A DNA stretch of 64,000 nucleotides from Camelus bactrianus (taxonomy: Eukaryota > Chordata > Mammalia > Artiodactyla > Camelidae), in the NCBI RefSeq assembly GCF_048773025.1, contig NC_133552.1, positions 19,831,001-19,895,000 of the forward strand, in the 5' to 3' direction. Below are positions 1 through 12,829 of this stretch, one piece after another. Below the pieces are notes generated by a model. That model saw only the letters and a list, made by a program, of their open reading frames with translations, did not search any database and was not told the origin of the DNA. Every line of letters begins with the position of its first letter. Position 1 is the stretch's first letter. The position numbers and the translations under genes were made by a program.

Positions 1-43
1 ATATTCTGATCCACATATTATGAAAAACAGGAATTTTACCTAC

Positions 44-114
44 CTTTATCTGGGTGATTCAAAATCATGATTCTCCTGTGAGCTGCTCTAATCTTGGCCT
101 TGCCAGCAGATGGG
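44..114 (-). CDS. DNAJC15: DNAJC15 exon 5, J-domain HPD exon
   Basis: 71-nt internal exon. The acceptor is a T-rich tract ending TTACAG (plus-strand CTG at 115-117); the donor is GTAGGT, read from base 43 leftwards. It translates as [20 protein letters not shown] then PDK, and splits a Gly codon at its 3' end. HPD, at about residues 123-125, is the J-domain triad that stimulates the ATPase of Hsp70, here mitochondrial mtHsp70. The basic stretch [10 protein letters not shown] before it is helix II, the Hsp70-binding face. Entry phase 2 and exit phase 1 agree with exon 4 and with a following exon beginning GSPY as in human. DNAJC19 has a very similar J domain, but [10 protein letters not shown] fits DNAJC15 (DNAJC19 has SPTANKGKIR). 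Confidence 0.95.
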
Positions 115-474
115 CTGTAAAAAGAAATTAAAGTGCTTATAATAAATAATGTCAAATGCAGGTTATAAATTAACGGTTCATATTAGTTTCAAGAAATTAA
201 AGACTAATGAGAATTTCACCATCTTGTGGGTAAAAATGAAATTACAGCTTTTCACTTAATTCCACCAACCATCAAAATAAATCATTGATTCACTGCTGCG
301 TGTACTTTTCTTCAGTCCTTTTAATCTCAGTCTTTATTCTCAATTAAAAAAAAAACAGACACAATAGGTAGGATAGGGGAACCATAGTCTGAAGACTATT
401 ACTGTGAGTTAGAAAATTATGCTTCAAGCTACCTGGGGGGTCGAGGGAAGGGAGCATATATAACAAACAGGTGT

Positions 475-715
475 TTGAACTGTAGAGCTACCAGACTGCA
501 GGATTTTAATCCCAGCATTGCCATGTAGGATGGGGAGCCTTGGTCAAATTTTTTTTACCATCTCTTTGCCTTAGCTTCCTCATTATAAAACAGGGCTAGG
601 AATAATATATTCCTCACAGAGCAATTATAAGGATTAAATTAGCTAATGATGACAAAGTGCTTGAACAGTGCATGATGTATACCAACGTTTCGTCATAGTT
701 AGCTTTCAATATTAT
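475..715 (+). repeat. MIR SINE fragment
   Basis: Recognised by the MIR order: a tRNA-like part, a core (tttgccttagcttcctcat), then the tail with gattaaat and the gcttgaacagtgc-like end. It is strongly diverged and lies in DNAJC15 intron 4. Confidence 0.7.
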
Positions 716-1089
716 TATTTTTCGACAGAGCATCTCAAAACCCTTCATAGCTCATAATTTATTTAGCTGTGTGAGAAACCTATGGGAAAAGGCTGGCTGT
801 TAGAGCCTACGGTCTAAACAAAAATTAAAGAAGAAAGTTAAATAAACCACAAATTATTCCTGTAAAACTTAATTTATCCAATAATGGAAAAGCTTCCCTT
901 TAGTACATTTTTCAGATAAAGAAAAGGAATTAACACTAACAACAGCAATATACTCATATTGCTAGTTAATATTTATACTAGATTATTTAAGCTACCTAAC
1001 TTTTCTAGGCCTCAAACAGAAATAATAGTAGCTGACTCAAAGTACATGGTGGTGGCTGTGTAACTCAAAATGATTTAATCTGCATGGAC

Positions 1090-1330
1090 GAACCACACTG
1101 TAGTGGCTAAAAGCAGGTACTTTTAGAGATATTCAGACAGGTTTAAAAACTTCATTCATTGTCTATAAAACTGTGTCTTGCTTATATAATTCTCTCATAT
1201 GTAAAACAGACATTACAAAACAGAGCATACCTCCCAGGATTATTTTAAGGATAAGTTAGACAATAAAAGTAAAAAGATTAGCATGATCTAGCACACAGTT
1301 AGTGTTCAAGGAATAGTAGTTATTCATTAT
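1090..1330 (+). repeat. MIR SINE fragment
   Basis: Follows the MIR consensus from a gtagtggctaa-like start through a degraded core to a tail with cctcccaggattatt and ttagtgttcaaggaatag. Diverged, in DNAJC15 intron 4. Confidence 0.6.
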
Positions 1331-1714
1331 GAACATAAAGGATGCTTATAAAAATGTATTATGTACTTCCTACCTTTAAAAAATGGAGTACAAATAATCT
1401 AATTTAGCATTTTTTGAATGACTCAAAAGCATTATTATGAGTATCAATTGAGTGCAAAGAAACTCTCAAGGTCTGCAGAGGTTTGCTTGCCCTTCTATTA
1501 AAGGGGCATAAAATGCTATCCGTTTAAGTTCTTTTGTTTTGAACACTGTCAGTATGCAATCCTCAGTTCTGCCAGTGTTCTAGTCTCTAGCTGCTCCTTG
1601 CCTGTTACTTGCTACTTCTAATCTCCTGGGGCTAAATAACAGATCGTCAAGCATGCTAAAATGCACTATCAACTGCTGCATAAGCATACAAAATAGTCTT
1701 CAATAATAAGTAAT

Positions 1715-3875
1715 TCTTAAGTCAAAGGGAAAATCAGAAGAGAAATCAAAAAATATCTTGACACAAATGAACATACCAAAACTTACAGGGTGCAGCTAAA
1801 GCAGTTCTAAGAGGAAAGTTTATAGCAATAAACAACCTAACTTTACACTTCAGTGAAGTATAAAAAGAAAACAAACTAAGCCCAAAATAACCAAAGTAAA
1901 ATAATAAAGATCACAGTGAAAATAAATGAAATAGAGACTAAAAAGATAAAATAAAAGATCAAAGAAACTAAGAGCCCTTTTTTTTGCAAATGTAAACAAA
2001 ACAGATGAACCATTATCTAGACTCACCAAGAAAACAGAAGACTCAAGTAAAATAAAAAATGAAAAAGGAGAGATTACAACTGATATCACTGAAATACAAA
2101 GGATGAGAGACTATTGTGAACTGTATTATATAACAACAAATTGAACAACCTAGATCTGGATAAATTCCCAGAAACAAACCACCTACCAAGACTAAACTTG
2201 AAGAAATAGAAAATCTAAACAGACCAATTACTACTAATGAGACTGAATGAGCAATAAAAAAATTTCCAGCAAAGAAAAGTCCAGGACCAGATGTCTTCAC
2301 TAAATTCAATCAGACATTTAAAGAATAATTAATACAAATCCTCAAACTCTTCCAAAAAATAGAAGAGGGAGGAAACACTTCCAAACGCATTTGATGAGGC
2401 TAGCATTACCCCGATACCAAAAACCAGACATGGACACTACAAGAAAAGAAAAATACAAACCAATATCCCTGATGATCACAAATGCAAAAATCCTCAACAA
2501 ATATTACCAAACCAAGTTCAACAATACATTAAAGGGATCATACATCATGATCAAGTGGGATTTATTCCAGGAATGCAAGGATGACTCAACATCTGAAAAT
2601 CAATCAATATGATACACCACAGTAACAAAATGAAGGATAAAAAGCACATGGTCATCTCAATAGACACAGAAGAAGCATTTGACAAAATTCAATATCCATT
2701 AATGATAAAGACTCTCAACAAAGTTGGTGTAGAGGGAATAGGCCTCAACATAATAAAGACCATATATGAAAAGTCCACAGCTAACATACTCAATGATGAA
2801 AAGCTGGAAACTTCTCCACTAAGATCAGCAACATGCCAGAGTTGCCCACTCTCGCTACTTTTATTCAACATAGTATCCCAAGTCCTAGTCAGAGCAATCA
2901 GTCAAGAAAAAGAAATAAAAGGCATCCAAATCATAAAGGAAGAATCAAGTAAACCTGTCACTATTTGCAGATGACATGATGTTACGTATAAAAAAAACTC
3001 TAAAGACTCCACCAAAAGACTGTTAGAACTAATCAACAAACTCAGTAAAGTTGCAGGATATAAAAATCAATGTACAAAAATCTATTGTGTTTCTATATAC
3101 TAATAACAAACTCTCAGAAAGAGAAATCAAGAAAACAATCCCATTTACAATTATATCAAAAGGAATAAAATAGCCAGGAATAAATTTAACCAAGGACCTG
3201 TACACTGAAAACCAGAAGACACTGATGAAAGAAACTAAGGAAGACACAAATAAATGGAAAGACATTCTGCGTTCAATGATTGGAAGAAGTAAATAAAATG
3301 TCCATACTACCCAAAGCAAAATACAGATTCAATGCAGCCTATATCAAAACTCCAATGGCATTTTCACAGAAACAGAACAAAAAAAATACTAAAATTTGTA
3401 TGGAACCACAAATGATCCTTGAATAGCCAAAGCAATCTTGAGAAAGAAGAATAAAGCTGGAGACAAACTTCCTGATTTCAAACGGTATTACAATGCTCTA
3501 GTAATCAAACAGTATGTATTGGCATTAACAACAGACACATAGATTGATATTATGGGATAGAGCCCAGAAATAAACCCATGCATGTACGGTCAACTAATTT
3601 ACAACAAAGGAGCAAAGAATATACAATGAGGGGAAGGATAGTCTCTTCAATAAATGGTGTTTATTGGGAAAAGGAAATCTGGACAGTCATATGCAAAGGA
3701 ATGATACTGGACCCCTATCTTATATCATACACCAAAATTAACTCAAAATGGGTTAAAGACTTAGATGTAAGACCTGAAATCTTAAAACTCCTAGAAGAAA
3801 ATACAGGGAATAAGCTCCTTGACATTGGTCTTGTAAAGATTAAACAAGACGGGAGAATCCTAGTTCTTAAACAAA
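1715..3875 (+). repeat. L1 LINE fragment (ORF2, reverse transcriptase part)
   Basis: About 2.2 kb of L1 ORF2, antisense to DNAJC15 within intron 4. It begins in the endonuclease/RT linker and runs through the RT domain. An open stretch at 2609-2974 gives [12 protein letters not shown]-like and [20 protein letters not shown]-like RT blocks. The FADD catalytic box is encoded at about 2958-2970 in a different frame from that stretch, so a frameshift precedes it. Many stops and shifts show a dead copy. It stops near 3875 before the 3' UTR, and no poly(A) tail or target-site duplication is seen, so the fragment was probably cut later. Its age is intermediate. Confidence 0.9.
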
Positions 3876-4744
3876 GTGTAAAAATTAGATGTAGCTCTGA
3901 TGTATCTCCAGTATAGACAGTTTCACCATGAACTGAAAATGTAACCTTAAATACCATTTTGCCTAGATCAGGGATTTCAAACTGCTCCCTGGAATGTATG
4001 TGACTGGGAGTAGACGAGTGGGGTGTGTGGAACGGAACGGTATTTCCTGATCCTGAAGCAAATGGAGCAGTTTTAGTTTCTTTCTTTTCTTTCTTTTTTT
4101 TACAACTAGTCTATAGAATAACATTTAGTTTAAACAGAGTTCCACAGAAGTTTTGCGAAAGTCTGAAAAACACAAATGTGTGTATCATTTCAGAAAATAC
4201 CAGATATAGTAATAGTTTTCCTGGGCAGTTCAGTAAAATATTTCAGGCTTTATGCAATATGTAAGAATAAATATATAGCCATCTAGTAGCATAGAGAATT
4301 TTTCTGTTCTTAAATAGGGTATCAACAGAGTCAGCTCCATTTGCCTTGTCTTTATCTACTTGTTATATAGTCTAAATCATTTGGACTCATTGACCACAGA
4401 AATGCATTCACAGCTTGAAGAATCTTCTCAAAATCAACACTGTCTGACAGAAAGAAAGGGCTAGAGAAAAGCAAATAAATTGTACCTGTCTATTTAATGT
4501 GTTATGGGCAAATATTAGCTTCTGCATTCATGATGGAAATGCGAAGAGAGTGGAGCCAACATTTATTCGGCACATGTTATCTGGTGGGCACTTTGATAAA
4601 AAGGCATCTCTCGTATCATTTTACCATCTTCCAACAAGGCAAAATATCATTCATTCCAAATCAAAAATGAAGATGCTAAAGTGCAGAAAAGCTGAAAATA
4701 ACCTGACCAGTGCCTCAGCGACAGACTCAGGATGAGAATCTGTT
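3876..4744. other. Unassigned intron 4 sequence
   Basis: Unique-looking AT-rich sequence with no feature recognised on either strand. Short open frames here have no recognisable product. Confidence 0.5.
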
Positions 4745-4960
4745 TGCTTAGCTGATATTTAATGAGTAGTAATTAGGCGCTATGTTTATGTTAAAAGTTT
4801 CATATGTGTTAATCTTCACAACAACTCTATGCAGTAGAAGCTAATATCATCTCCATTTTACAAGTAATGAAACTAAGGACATGCCACTAATAGATGTAAA
4901 AGTGGTATTTGTACCCAGATTCACTTGTAATCAAAGGCTATGCTGTTAGCCAATCAATTT
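4745..4960 (-). repeat. MIR SINE fragment
   Basis: Reverse MIR: a tail-like ctatgtttatg start, then caacaactctatgcag, ctccattttacaagtaatg and a tRNA-like remnant. Diverged. Confidence 0.7.
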
Positions 4961-6107
4961 TCCTTGTGAAATTTTGCACAGCTTCCAGTTCAATGGGATA
5001 AAACTTTATAATCATGTATCTTAAGTCAACTCCTAGTTACCCGTCCTAAAAACAGAAGTACCCTGGATAATATTAAATGATACTCTAAAAAACCGTTGTG
5101 CTTGGTTTTATAATGTACTTCATAGTCACATTTTAGGTCTATGAATGAGATAATGTGGAGGCCCAATAAAAGTTCAAAAAAATAACAATGCCATTCTGAA
5201 TAATGTTAAAGCAAGGAATAGTTAGCAATACGGCTAATCTCCTAATTTGGTTCACCTGCTTAAAATCATTTCCTTTTTTGTATTCTCCGTGAGAGAGCTC
5301 ATTGCTTCTTATATTTAAATGAAGCACCAAGCTACGTTGAGCTGTTCCTCCCCTGGTCACTTTCTTGTTCTTCTTGATTGGTCATAAGAAATAATAAAAT
5401 GTTTTGATCTTAAAAATCTGCTAATCTACAACAGATTAAAAAATTATGTCAATGAGGTCTTTATGATCTGTTCTGCTTAATTACGTTGACTAAATCACCA
5501 TAAGATTTGTTGTAGGTAACATATTGCTCTAAAATTTGGGTGGGCTCTAGAGGAACATAAGGTAAACAAATATAAATACTGCTAAATCTATGGGAGGGTA
5601 CGTTTTCTTAACTTTAAGTGTTAAATGATATCATACATCAATCACACAAAATCATTAACTTTCTCCTACACTGTCCGAAGTTGAAAAATAAATGAATACT
5701 AAGGTGAACAAGTATAATAAAATATGCTACATGTAAAATTTTGGAACTAGAAAAGAACTGTGAAACAGATCCCATATTATAATTAAAAATATGATACATC
5801 AAATTATACAACTCAATCCAGAAAGAATTCAGCATCACAATAAGGGATATTTCGATAATTGCATTGAGACTTCAAATATAATAGCTCCTTATTAAGGGAT
5901 AAAAGCACATCACAACGATGCCTGATTTTTTTAAGGGGAGTAGGATATTCTCTTAGATTTGAGGTTTTAAAATATAAAAATTTGATATTTTCTCCTCTGC
6001 CTCCTATTTGTAATTTAAAATACAAGGATAACTTTACTCTCACATTTTTTGCTTTTTCAAGACAAACTCAGCCATAAAACAAAATAATACTTATGCAGTA
6101 CACCTAC
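4961..6107. other. Unassigned intron 4 sequence next to exon 4
   Basis: No repeat or gene recognised apart from the exon 4 donor at its right end. AT-rich. Confidence 0.5.
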
Positions 6108-6184
6108 CTTACACCCAAAATAAGACTAGCTTCTCGTCTACTCATTTTCTGTTCAAATCCTCCTTTATAGTAGGATGAAAAGCT
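6108..6184 (-). CDS. DNAJC15: DNAJC15 exon 4, start of J domain
   Basis: 77-nt internal exon with acceptor CTGTACAG and donor GTAGGTG. It reads SFSSYYKGGFEQKMSRREAS then LILGV, and splits a Ser codon. It is in phase 0 on entry and has two bases over on exit, which the single leading base of exon 5 completes. It holds the linker between the membrane helix and the J domain (SFSSYYKGGFE, shared with DNAJC19 and yeast Pam18 relatives) and J-domain helix I (MSRREASLILGVS). Human has AGLILGVS where this has ASLILGVS. About 9 kb of intron 3 separates it from exon 3. Confidence 0.95.
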
Positions 6185-6559
6185 CTGTACAGGAACGAAA
6201 GAGCAAGAAATAATTAGTTTCACGTATGAGGTGGCATGACCTCAATCCCATCACACAGCTGCAGTAAGACTAATGCATTTTACTAGAAGTCAACTTGAAA
6301 TTGTGGGGTGTGGGGAGGGGCAGCACTAAACAATAATTCTTTACAAGAAATTATGACCAAGGTGATCACTTACAAAATGGTAACAATTTTTTTTCACTTT
6401 CAAATACATTAATTTTTCTACTCTGAAAGAATAAAAGAGATAAGTAGAAGCAGAAGGCCTGAACATTTTCTGAAGCTCTAGAGTCATTTTCTCATTGGAT
6501 AACCTTGACCAAGTCATTTACTGTTGATATGACAGACGTCGTTTTAACCTGAGACTGGC

Positions 6560-7060
6560 TGACAAAGAAGAAGAAAAACTGAAAAGTAGGGAGGACACCA
6601 GAATAGCAGACAGGCAGGCCAGCAGAGATGGGAAGACTGGACTGAAAGGTCAGTGTGGCTGGAGAGGCCTGAGCAAGGAGGAGAGTGGGAAGAGAAAGGT
6701 TCCTGGGGCCAGACCCTGGAAGGCCTGGGAAGCAATGGAAATGACTTAGGATTTTATCCTCAGTGGTAGAAGCCAGAGCCCTCAAGTAAGAGAATCCGAC
6801 TTGGCTTTAAAAGGATTATGTCAACTGCCCTGTGAAGAACAGAAAGACAGGTACAGCGTGGAGGTAGGAGACCAGTTGGGAAGACACAACATAATCTAGG
6901 TGAGAGATGATGGAGGTATGGACCAATGTGGTAGCAGAGGAGGAGGTGAGCTGTCACATTCTGGATGTATTTTGAAAGCAGAAAAAACACTTGCTTGGAT
7001 TGAATATGGGATATGAGAAATAGGGAATTAAAGACGGTGCAGTAAGCACTGTTACACATT
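6560..7060 (-). repeat. L2 LINE fragment
   Basis: Reads on the minus strand as the end of L2 ORF2. On the plus strand the L2 marks are the gtgtggctggagaggcc block, ggattttatcctcag and ctaggtgagagatgatgg. The copy is old and diverged. The 8690-9220 piece is a further part of the same family in the same orientation and may once have been joined to it. Confidence 0.75.
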
Positions 7061-7079
7061 GTACAAATTCTCCTTCGAA

Positions 7080-8640
7080 GTGAGGTGCTTACTCCTCAAG
7101 ACACTGGGCTGCTGTTGGCAGGCAGCGCTCAGCAGTCAAACTCCAGGAACTGCCTTGGCTGAAGAACATCAAGCTCACGCCCCTTCGCAGGGCAGTCTCC
7201 AGCTAACGCCTAGCTGATGTGGGGGAAGAACCATTACAGTTCTCTAGGACTCAGTCCTAGCACTTCTTGTCTATAGTTACTTCCCAGGTGATGTTATTTA
7301 GTTTTGTGGCCTCTTGCCCCAACTTGGGACAACCACAATGACCCACCCACGCTTCAGAGCTCCCAGGGGGCTGCTCAGGCCTTTGTCGAGACTACATTGC
7401 ATTTGACATTTGTGGACTTTTGAATGATGGCCATTCTGACTGGTGTGAGGTGATACCTCATTTGTAGTTTTGATTTGCATTTCTCTGATAATTGGTGATA
7501 TTTAGCATTTTTTCATGTGCCTATTGGCCATTCGTATGTTTTCATTGGAGAATTGCTTGTTTGGGTCTTCTGCCCATTTTTGGATTGGGTTGTTTGTTTT
7601 TTTATTAGGTTGTATATCCTGGAAATTAAGCCCTTGTTAGTCTCATCTTTTGCAAATATTAAGTCCAAAAATGATAAATGCTGGAGAGGGTGTGGAGAAA
7701 GGGAACCACCCTCCTACACTGCTGGTGGGAATGTAGTTTGGTGCAGCCACTGTGGAAAACAGTATGGAGATTCCTCAAAAGACTAAAACAGACTTATAAA
7801 AACAGACTTACCATATGATCCAACAATCCTACTCCTGGGCATATATCCAGAGGGAACCTTAATTTAAAAGGATACACACACCCCGATGTTCACAGCAGCA
7901 CTATCTACAACAGCCAAGACATGGAAACAATCTAAATGTTCATTGACAGATGACTGGATAAAGAAGCTGTAGTATATTTCTACAATGGAATACTACTCAG
8001 CCATTAAAAAGAATAAAATAATGCCATTTGCAGCAACATGGATGGACCTGGAGAGTGTCATTCTAAGTGAAGTAAGCCAGAAAGAACAATACCATGATAT
8101 CACTTTTATGTGGAATCTAAAAAAAAAAAAAAAAAGAGACAAAGGAACTTGTCTACAAAACAGAAACAGACTCACAGACATAGAAAACAAACTTACGGTT
8201 ACCAGGGTGGGAAGGGAGTGGGATAAATGGGAATTCGAAATCTGCAGATACTAACTACCATATATAAAATAGATAAGCACATTTATCCTGTATAGCACAG
8301 GGAACTATATTCAATATCTTGCAGTAACTTATGGTGAAAAAGAATATGAAAACGAATATACCTATGTTCATATATGACTGAAGCATTGTGCTGTACACTG
8401 AAAACTGACACACTGTAAACTGACTATACTTCAATAAAAATATACATATAAAAATAAATATGAATTCTTAAAAAAAAAGAAGACTACACTGCAGCCTAAA
8501 TTATCCCCCATCCTTCTTTCTCTCGCCTTCTGGAGCTGTTGATCCTAAGGGCACTCCCTAATAAACTAACAGCTTGCTGATCTTTGTCTTACTCTGTTCC
8601 AGAGAACTTAAACTGCAGGTGACTGCCAGGTTTCTGGCCT
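7080..8640. repeat. Possible old LTR, split by an L1 insertion
   Basis: With the L1 at 7402-8480 left out, the flanks read as one block of about 480 bp that ends in a polyadenylation-like part (cctaataaacta) followed by a U5-like stretch. This resembles a solitary LTR fossil. The family is not recognised and the ends are approximate. It could equally be unique sequence. Confidence 0.3.
7402..8480 (+). mobile_element. L1 LINE insertion with inverted 5' part (twin priming)
   Basis: A 5'-truncated L1 of about 1.08 kb. From about 7402 to 7660 it reads as L1 on the minus strand (end of ORF2); from about 7661 to 8480 it reads as the adjoining downstream L1 on the plus strand, through the cetartiodactyl 3' UTR to an A-rich tail. 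The two parts meet at the same place in L1, with about 20 bp present in both (7400-7422 inverted, 7661-7683 direct). The flanks AGACTACATTGCA (7389-7401) and AGACTACACTGCA (8481-8493) are a 13-bp target-site duplication with one mismatch. This is the classic twin-priming product. Confidence 0.9.
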
Positions 8641-8689
8641 AAACTGCCAACTTCTTAGAGAAGGGGCGGTTGTTTGTTGTGGGAAACAA

Positions 8690-9220
8690 GTATCAGGAGA
8701 CTGGTTTTGGTTACATTAAGTTTCAAGTGCCTATTAAGCATCTAAAAGGAAGGAAAGTCCAGCCTGGAGATAACATTTGAGAATCATGAGTCCCATGTCA
8801 AACAGCTGGTATTTAAAGCCATGAGGCTAAATAAGATCACCGGAAGAGGCGGTGTAGCTGGAAAGTCCAAAGACTGAGACCTAGAGGCTGCAATGCTGAG
8901 CGGCACAGAAATGGAGAGGAATCAGTATGGGAAACTGCAAAGGCCCAGCAGTGCGGGAGGAGGAAAAGCGGATGTCAAAATTGAGGAAGTGAAAAATAGT
9001 TTCAAATGCTTCCGATAGGTCAAAATCAGACCAGAGCTGAGAACTGACTGCTGGATTTAGCCAAAAGTCAAATACACTGACAAGAGCTGAAGGGACTGGG
9101 AGTGAAGATTTGATCAGAGTGAGTCTGAGAGAGAGCAGGAGTAAAGGAATGAGAAACAGCAAAAAGAGACAACTCTTTTCAGGAGTTCTCAGAATAGGAT
9201 ACATGATCTCAACTTGCAGA
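8690..9220 (-). repeat. L2 LINE fragment
   Basis: Matches, on the minus strand, the L2 ORF2 region upstream of the piece at 6560-7060. Plus-strand marks are catgttaag-like, ggtatttaaagccatgagg and aaatgcttccgataggtcaa. Old. Confidence 0.7.
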
Positions 9221-9584
9221 AGGAAAAAGATGAATACTTGATTGAATGTATACATGTTTCTAAAATGTGAACCACTATTTTTGTAAGGAAAAACAAATAA
9301 TGTATGCTTTCATAAAACAAAATCTGAGAAAGTACATACACCAAAATGTTATTTTTGGGTGGTGGGATTATGAATAATTTTTTTCTTTCTTATGTTTGTT
9401 TTTACTTTCTAAATTTTTGACAATGAACAGTTACTTGTACAATTAAAAAAAGCTAAATTAAATAAAGCAAAGAAATTATTAGAGCTTAAAAGATGAGTCT
9501 CAGGGAGCCAGATCTGGTCATTTACATAAACTGTTTTCTTGGGATAGATCGTTATAAATGTCCATTGGTAATAATTCTCTGGCA

Positions 9585-9745
9585 GTTATTAATTCATTCA
9601 ACAACACTTCAGCACCTACTATGTGCCAGAAACTTTTCAAATGAGATGAGTGAGGTTCTGTCCTTTATCACATAGATGCTAATCTATCAATGTACCAGTC
9701 TGGTGAGGAATATGATGTACTATTTCAAATTTCAAGTAATTAACA
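9585..9745 (-). repeat. L2 3' end fragment
   Basis: Begins with the reverse L2 tail (attcattcaacaacacttca, then ctactatgtgccag). Old and short. Confidence 0.6.
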
Positions 9746-10433
9746 ATCTAGTAAGTAAACAAAAACCAGTCCCCTCCTCCAAGTTGTGAAGGGAGGAAGG
9801 GAATCAAATTGTTTAAGTACACAAGCTAAAGTGGAGAAATTGTGTATATATACACAAGCACATCCCCACACAGGGGAATATATAAAGGAATAAGAGATAC
9901 ATAGGGGAATATATATATAAAGGAACAGAGATTTAACAAAAGAACAGCTGGTTTTAAGATGTCTCTCAGGCAACCAAAATTTTTACTAGATGCATACCTC
10001 ACTCCATAGTATTTCTATGAGTTATCTATGTTAGGAAGCTCTGAAATTTCAATTTTTCAGCATAATAAACATAAATGGAAGATTTTTCATGAACTGTCAT
10101 TCCCACTATATTCACGAAGCTCAGTAGCCCTAAAAGCAGGTATTATATCTGAGCATATTTTTTGTTTTCAGATTTTCCCAGGTGGAAAAGGAAGCTAAAA
10201 AAAGGTTACTTAAAATCTAGCATCTGGATGAGGCTCATACCTGCTTATAAGTAAGTCTATCTCTGCATACACAATCATCACAATCCCTCCAAAGGAACCA
10301 GATCATTTTGAGGACAGACATTTAATATTTGGGGGCTGCATACAGCAAAGTAGACAGAGAACACAAACAAAAAAAATTACTCATGTAACTTCAGAGAAAA
10401 TCATGCCTTCTAAACTCATATGATAACTGATAT

Positions 10434-10630
10434 ATAAAAAATAACAAGTTTATACTATATAGCACAGGGAACTATATTCAATATCTTATAGTAACTATGG
10501 TTAAAAAGAATATGAAAATGAATATATGTATGTTCCTATATGACTGAAGTATTATGCTGTACACCAGAAATTGATACAACATTGTAAACTCACTATACAT
10601 CAATAAAATATATATAAAAAATTTTAAAAA
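10434..10630 (+). repeat. L1 3' end fragment
   Basis: The same 3' UTR as the L1 at 7402-8480 (tagcacagggaactatattc, then a tgtacaccagaaattg block and catcaataaaa) ending in an A-rich tail. A short 5'-truncated copy. Confidence 0.85.
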
Positions 10631-10639
10631 CTCATATGA

Positions 10640-12400
10640 AAGTTGGCTTTTATAGTACATAATTTTTTAAAGAATTTGTTAGTATTTTAATATATTATTC
10701 TGTCTAAATTAGTACCTATGTCATAAGCAAGCAGAAAATTGTAACTCTCTACTCCTTATCACCCCCAATAAAGTATAACTAAAAGGCCTTTTGAAGCTTA
10801 CAAATAATATACCACTATTGCATCATATTAGGATATACAGACATAAAGCAATGCAGAACCACTTTCTGACAACACCGGCGGGTCAAGGAAATGTTTAGAT
10901 TCACAAAAATGAGCTTACAATAAGGAACAACTATATCACCAAACAGATGGAGTAGACGGTTATACTTTTCTAATAGAACTTCCAAGAAAAGAAACAGTGG
11001 GATTTATTCTGCTGTCTATTTGAAATACACCTGAATCTTACAAATGATTATCCTTCATAATTCTATTTATAAGGTACAAATGAACAACAAAAATCAAAAT
11101 AATTTTCCTCCTAAAATATTCAATGCTGTAGTGCTATATATCATTAAAGAAGATATGAAATGAACCAAGTTAAATGAAAGTCTTCATTAGCTAACTTACG
11201 CAATCAATAACTTGAAACATAAAAAGCCCTCTAGAAAACCTGAGAAATATATCACTCCATTGTCCTGAGAAGAAATACAGTTCCCATAAACTTTAATTAT
11301 GTACAATAATCTATTTGATTTATAGAGCCACAGAAGGATGATTTTAATTAGTGTTATTTCCATGAATTTCACTTAACCATAAAACAATTTAAATCCAATT
11401 TTAAAAACTTGTATTCAAGTAAAAGTACAAATTCACAAACAGAAAAATAAAAGCCTCAAAAGAAGATAAATGACTTGGGTTTTTTTCCCCTAGGAAAAAA
11501 ATTAGGGGTAATTAGACATTAGCTGAATCAATAATATACATTAATACTTAAAGAAATCAAGTAAAAGGGTACTGGTTCAAAACAGTAGACTGAATAATAA
11601 AAGCCTTTTGCTTTCTAAAGTGCCTTTGAAATGAGAAAAGAGATATTTTAAACAAGAAAAATCCATAATAGGCCTAGAAAACAAGAAATGAGACAAGTAG
11701 TAAACCAGAAAGTTTAAAGAAATCCTGGAAGATTGAAAACAGGTAAGACTGCACATAGAGAAAACACAGCAACTCCAATCCACCGGAAGAATGAAGAAAA
11801 TATGAAATTCAGAGTCAACAAATACAAAAAAATAACATCAGGGTAATTAATTACACCAGAACAGCAGAGAGAGAAACATTCCTAACTCCATGAGCACAGA
11901 GCCTGTGGGAGGGAGGAGGGAAGGAAGGAAGGAAGTCCCCTTTCCTACCCTACACCAGAAAGAAAAGTTGAAAAAAAAAAAAGGTTGGAGCAAACCTACC
12001 AAACCGCTGAGAAAGACCACTTACATGAATTCTAGGAGCAGAGAGACACTGGAAGGAAAAAATAAAGAAAAAATACAAGAGAATCTTACAGAACAAAAGA
12101 TAGACAATTTTCACATAAGCCAAGGTTAAAAATTCCAGTGAAATTTCAGAACATCAGTAGTAAAGAGAACTCCCCCCTCCCCAAATTCCAGAGCTAAACA
12201 ACACACACACAAACATAAATCATCCCAAACTAAAAACCAAAAGCACAAATACTGGTTCTACCAGAATCCAAGGAGCCAGCAGCTACATGGTAACAATGAG
12301 AGCAAAAAAAAAATTACTTAGTAGAGAATTCAAAACATTCACCATCCATACATGCTCTATGAAAAAAATTACTCTTCCAGCAAAAGGGGGAAAAATTAGG
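10640..12400. other. Unassigned intron 3 sequence
   Basis: AT-rich sequence with no recognised gene or confident repeat on either strand. The short open frames here have no known product. Confidence 0.5.
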
Positions 12401-12414
12401 GGAAGAAAGATGAG

Positions 12415-12829
12415 TTTTTTTTTTTTTGAAGTATAGTCAATTATAATGTGTCAATTTCTGGTGTACAGCATGCTGTTTCAGTCATACATAGACATACTTA
12501 CATCTGTTTTCACATTCTTTTTCATTATAGATTACTACAAGACACTGAATATAGTTCTCATCTACCCTCCAGTAACCATAAGATTGTTTACTATGTCTGT
12601 GAGTCTGTTTCTGTTTTGTGGATGAGTTCATCAGTGTCTTCTTTTTTCTTTTTTTAGGTTCTACTTATGAGTGACATCATATGGTATTTTTCTTTCTCTT
12701 TCTGGCTTACTTCACTTAGAATGACGATCTCCAGGTCCATCCATGTTGCTGCAAATGGCATTATTTATTCTTTTTTATGGCTAAGTAGTATTCCATTATA
12801 TAAATATACCACAGCTTCTTTATCCAGTC
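12415..12829 (-). mobile_element. L1 LINE insertion, 5'-truncated
   Basis: The L1 3' end on the minus strand: a T-run at 12415 (the poly(A) tail), then 3' UTR, then the end of ORF2. It is flanked by an exact 12-bp target-site duplication AAGAAAGATGAG (12403-12414 and 12830-12841). About 415 bp, sense with DNAJC15 in intron 3. Confidence 0.9.
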
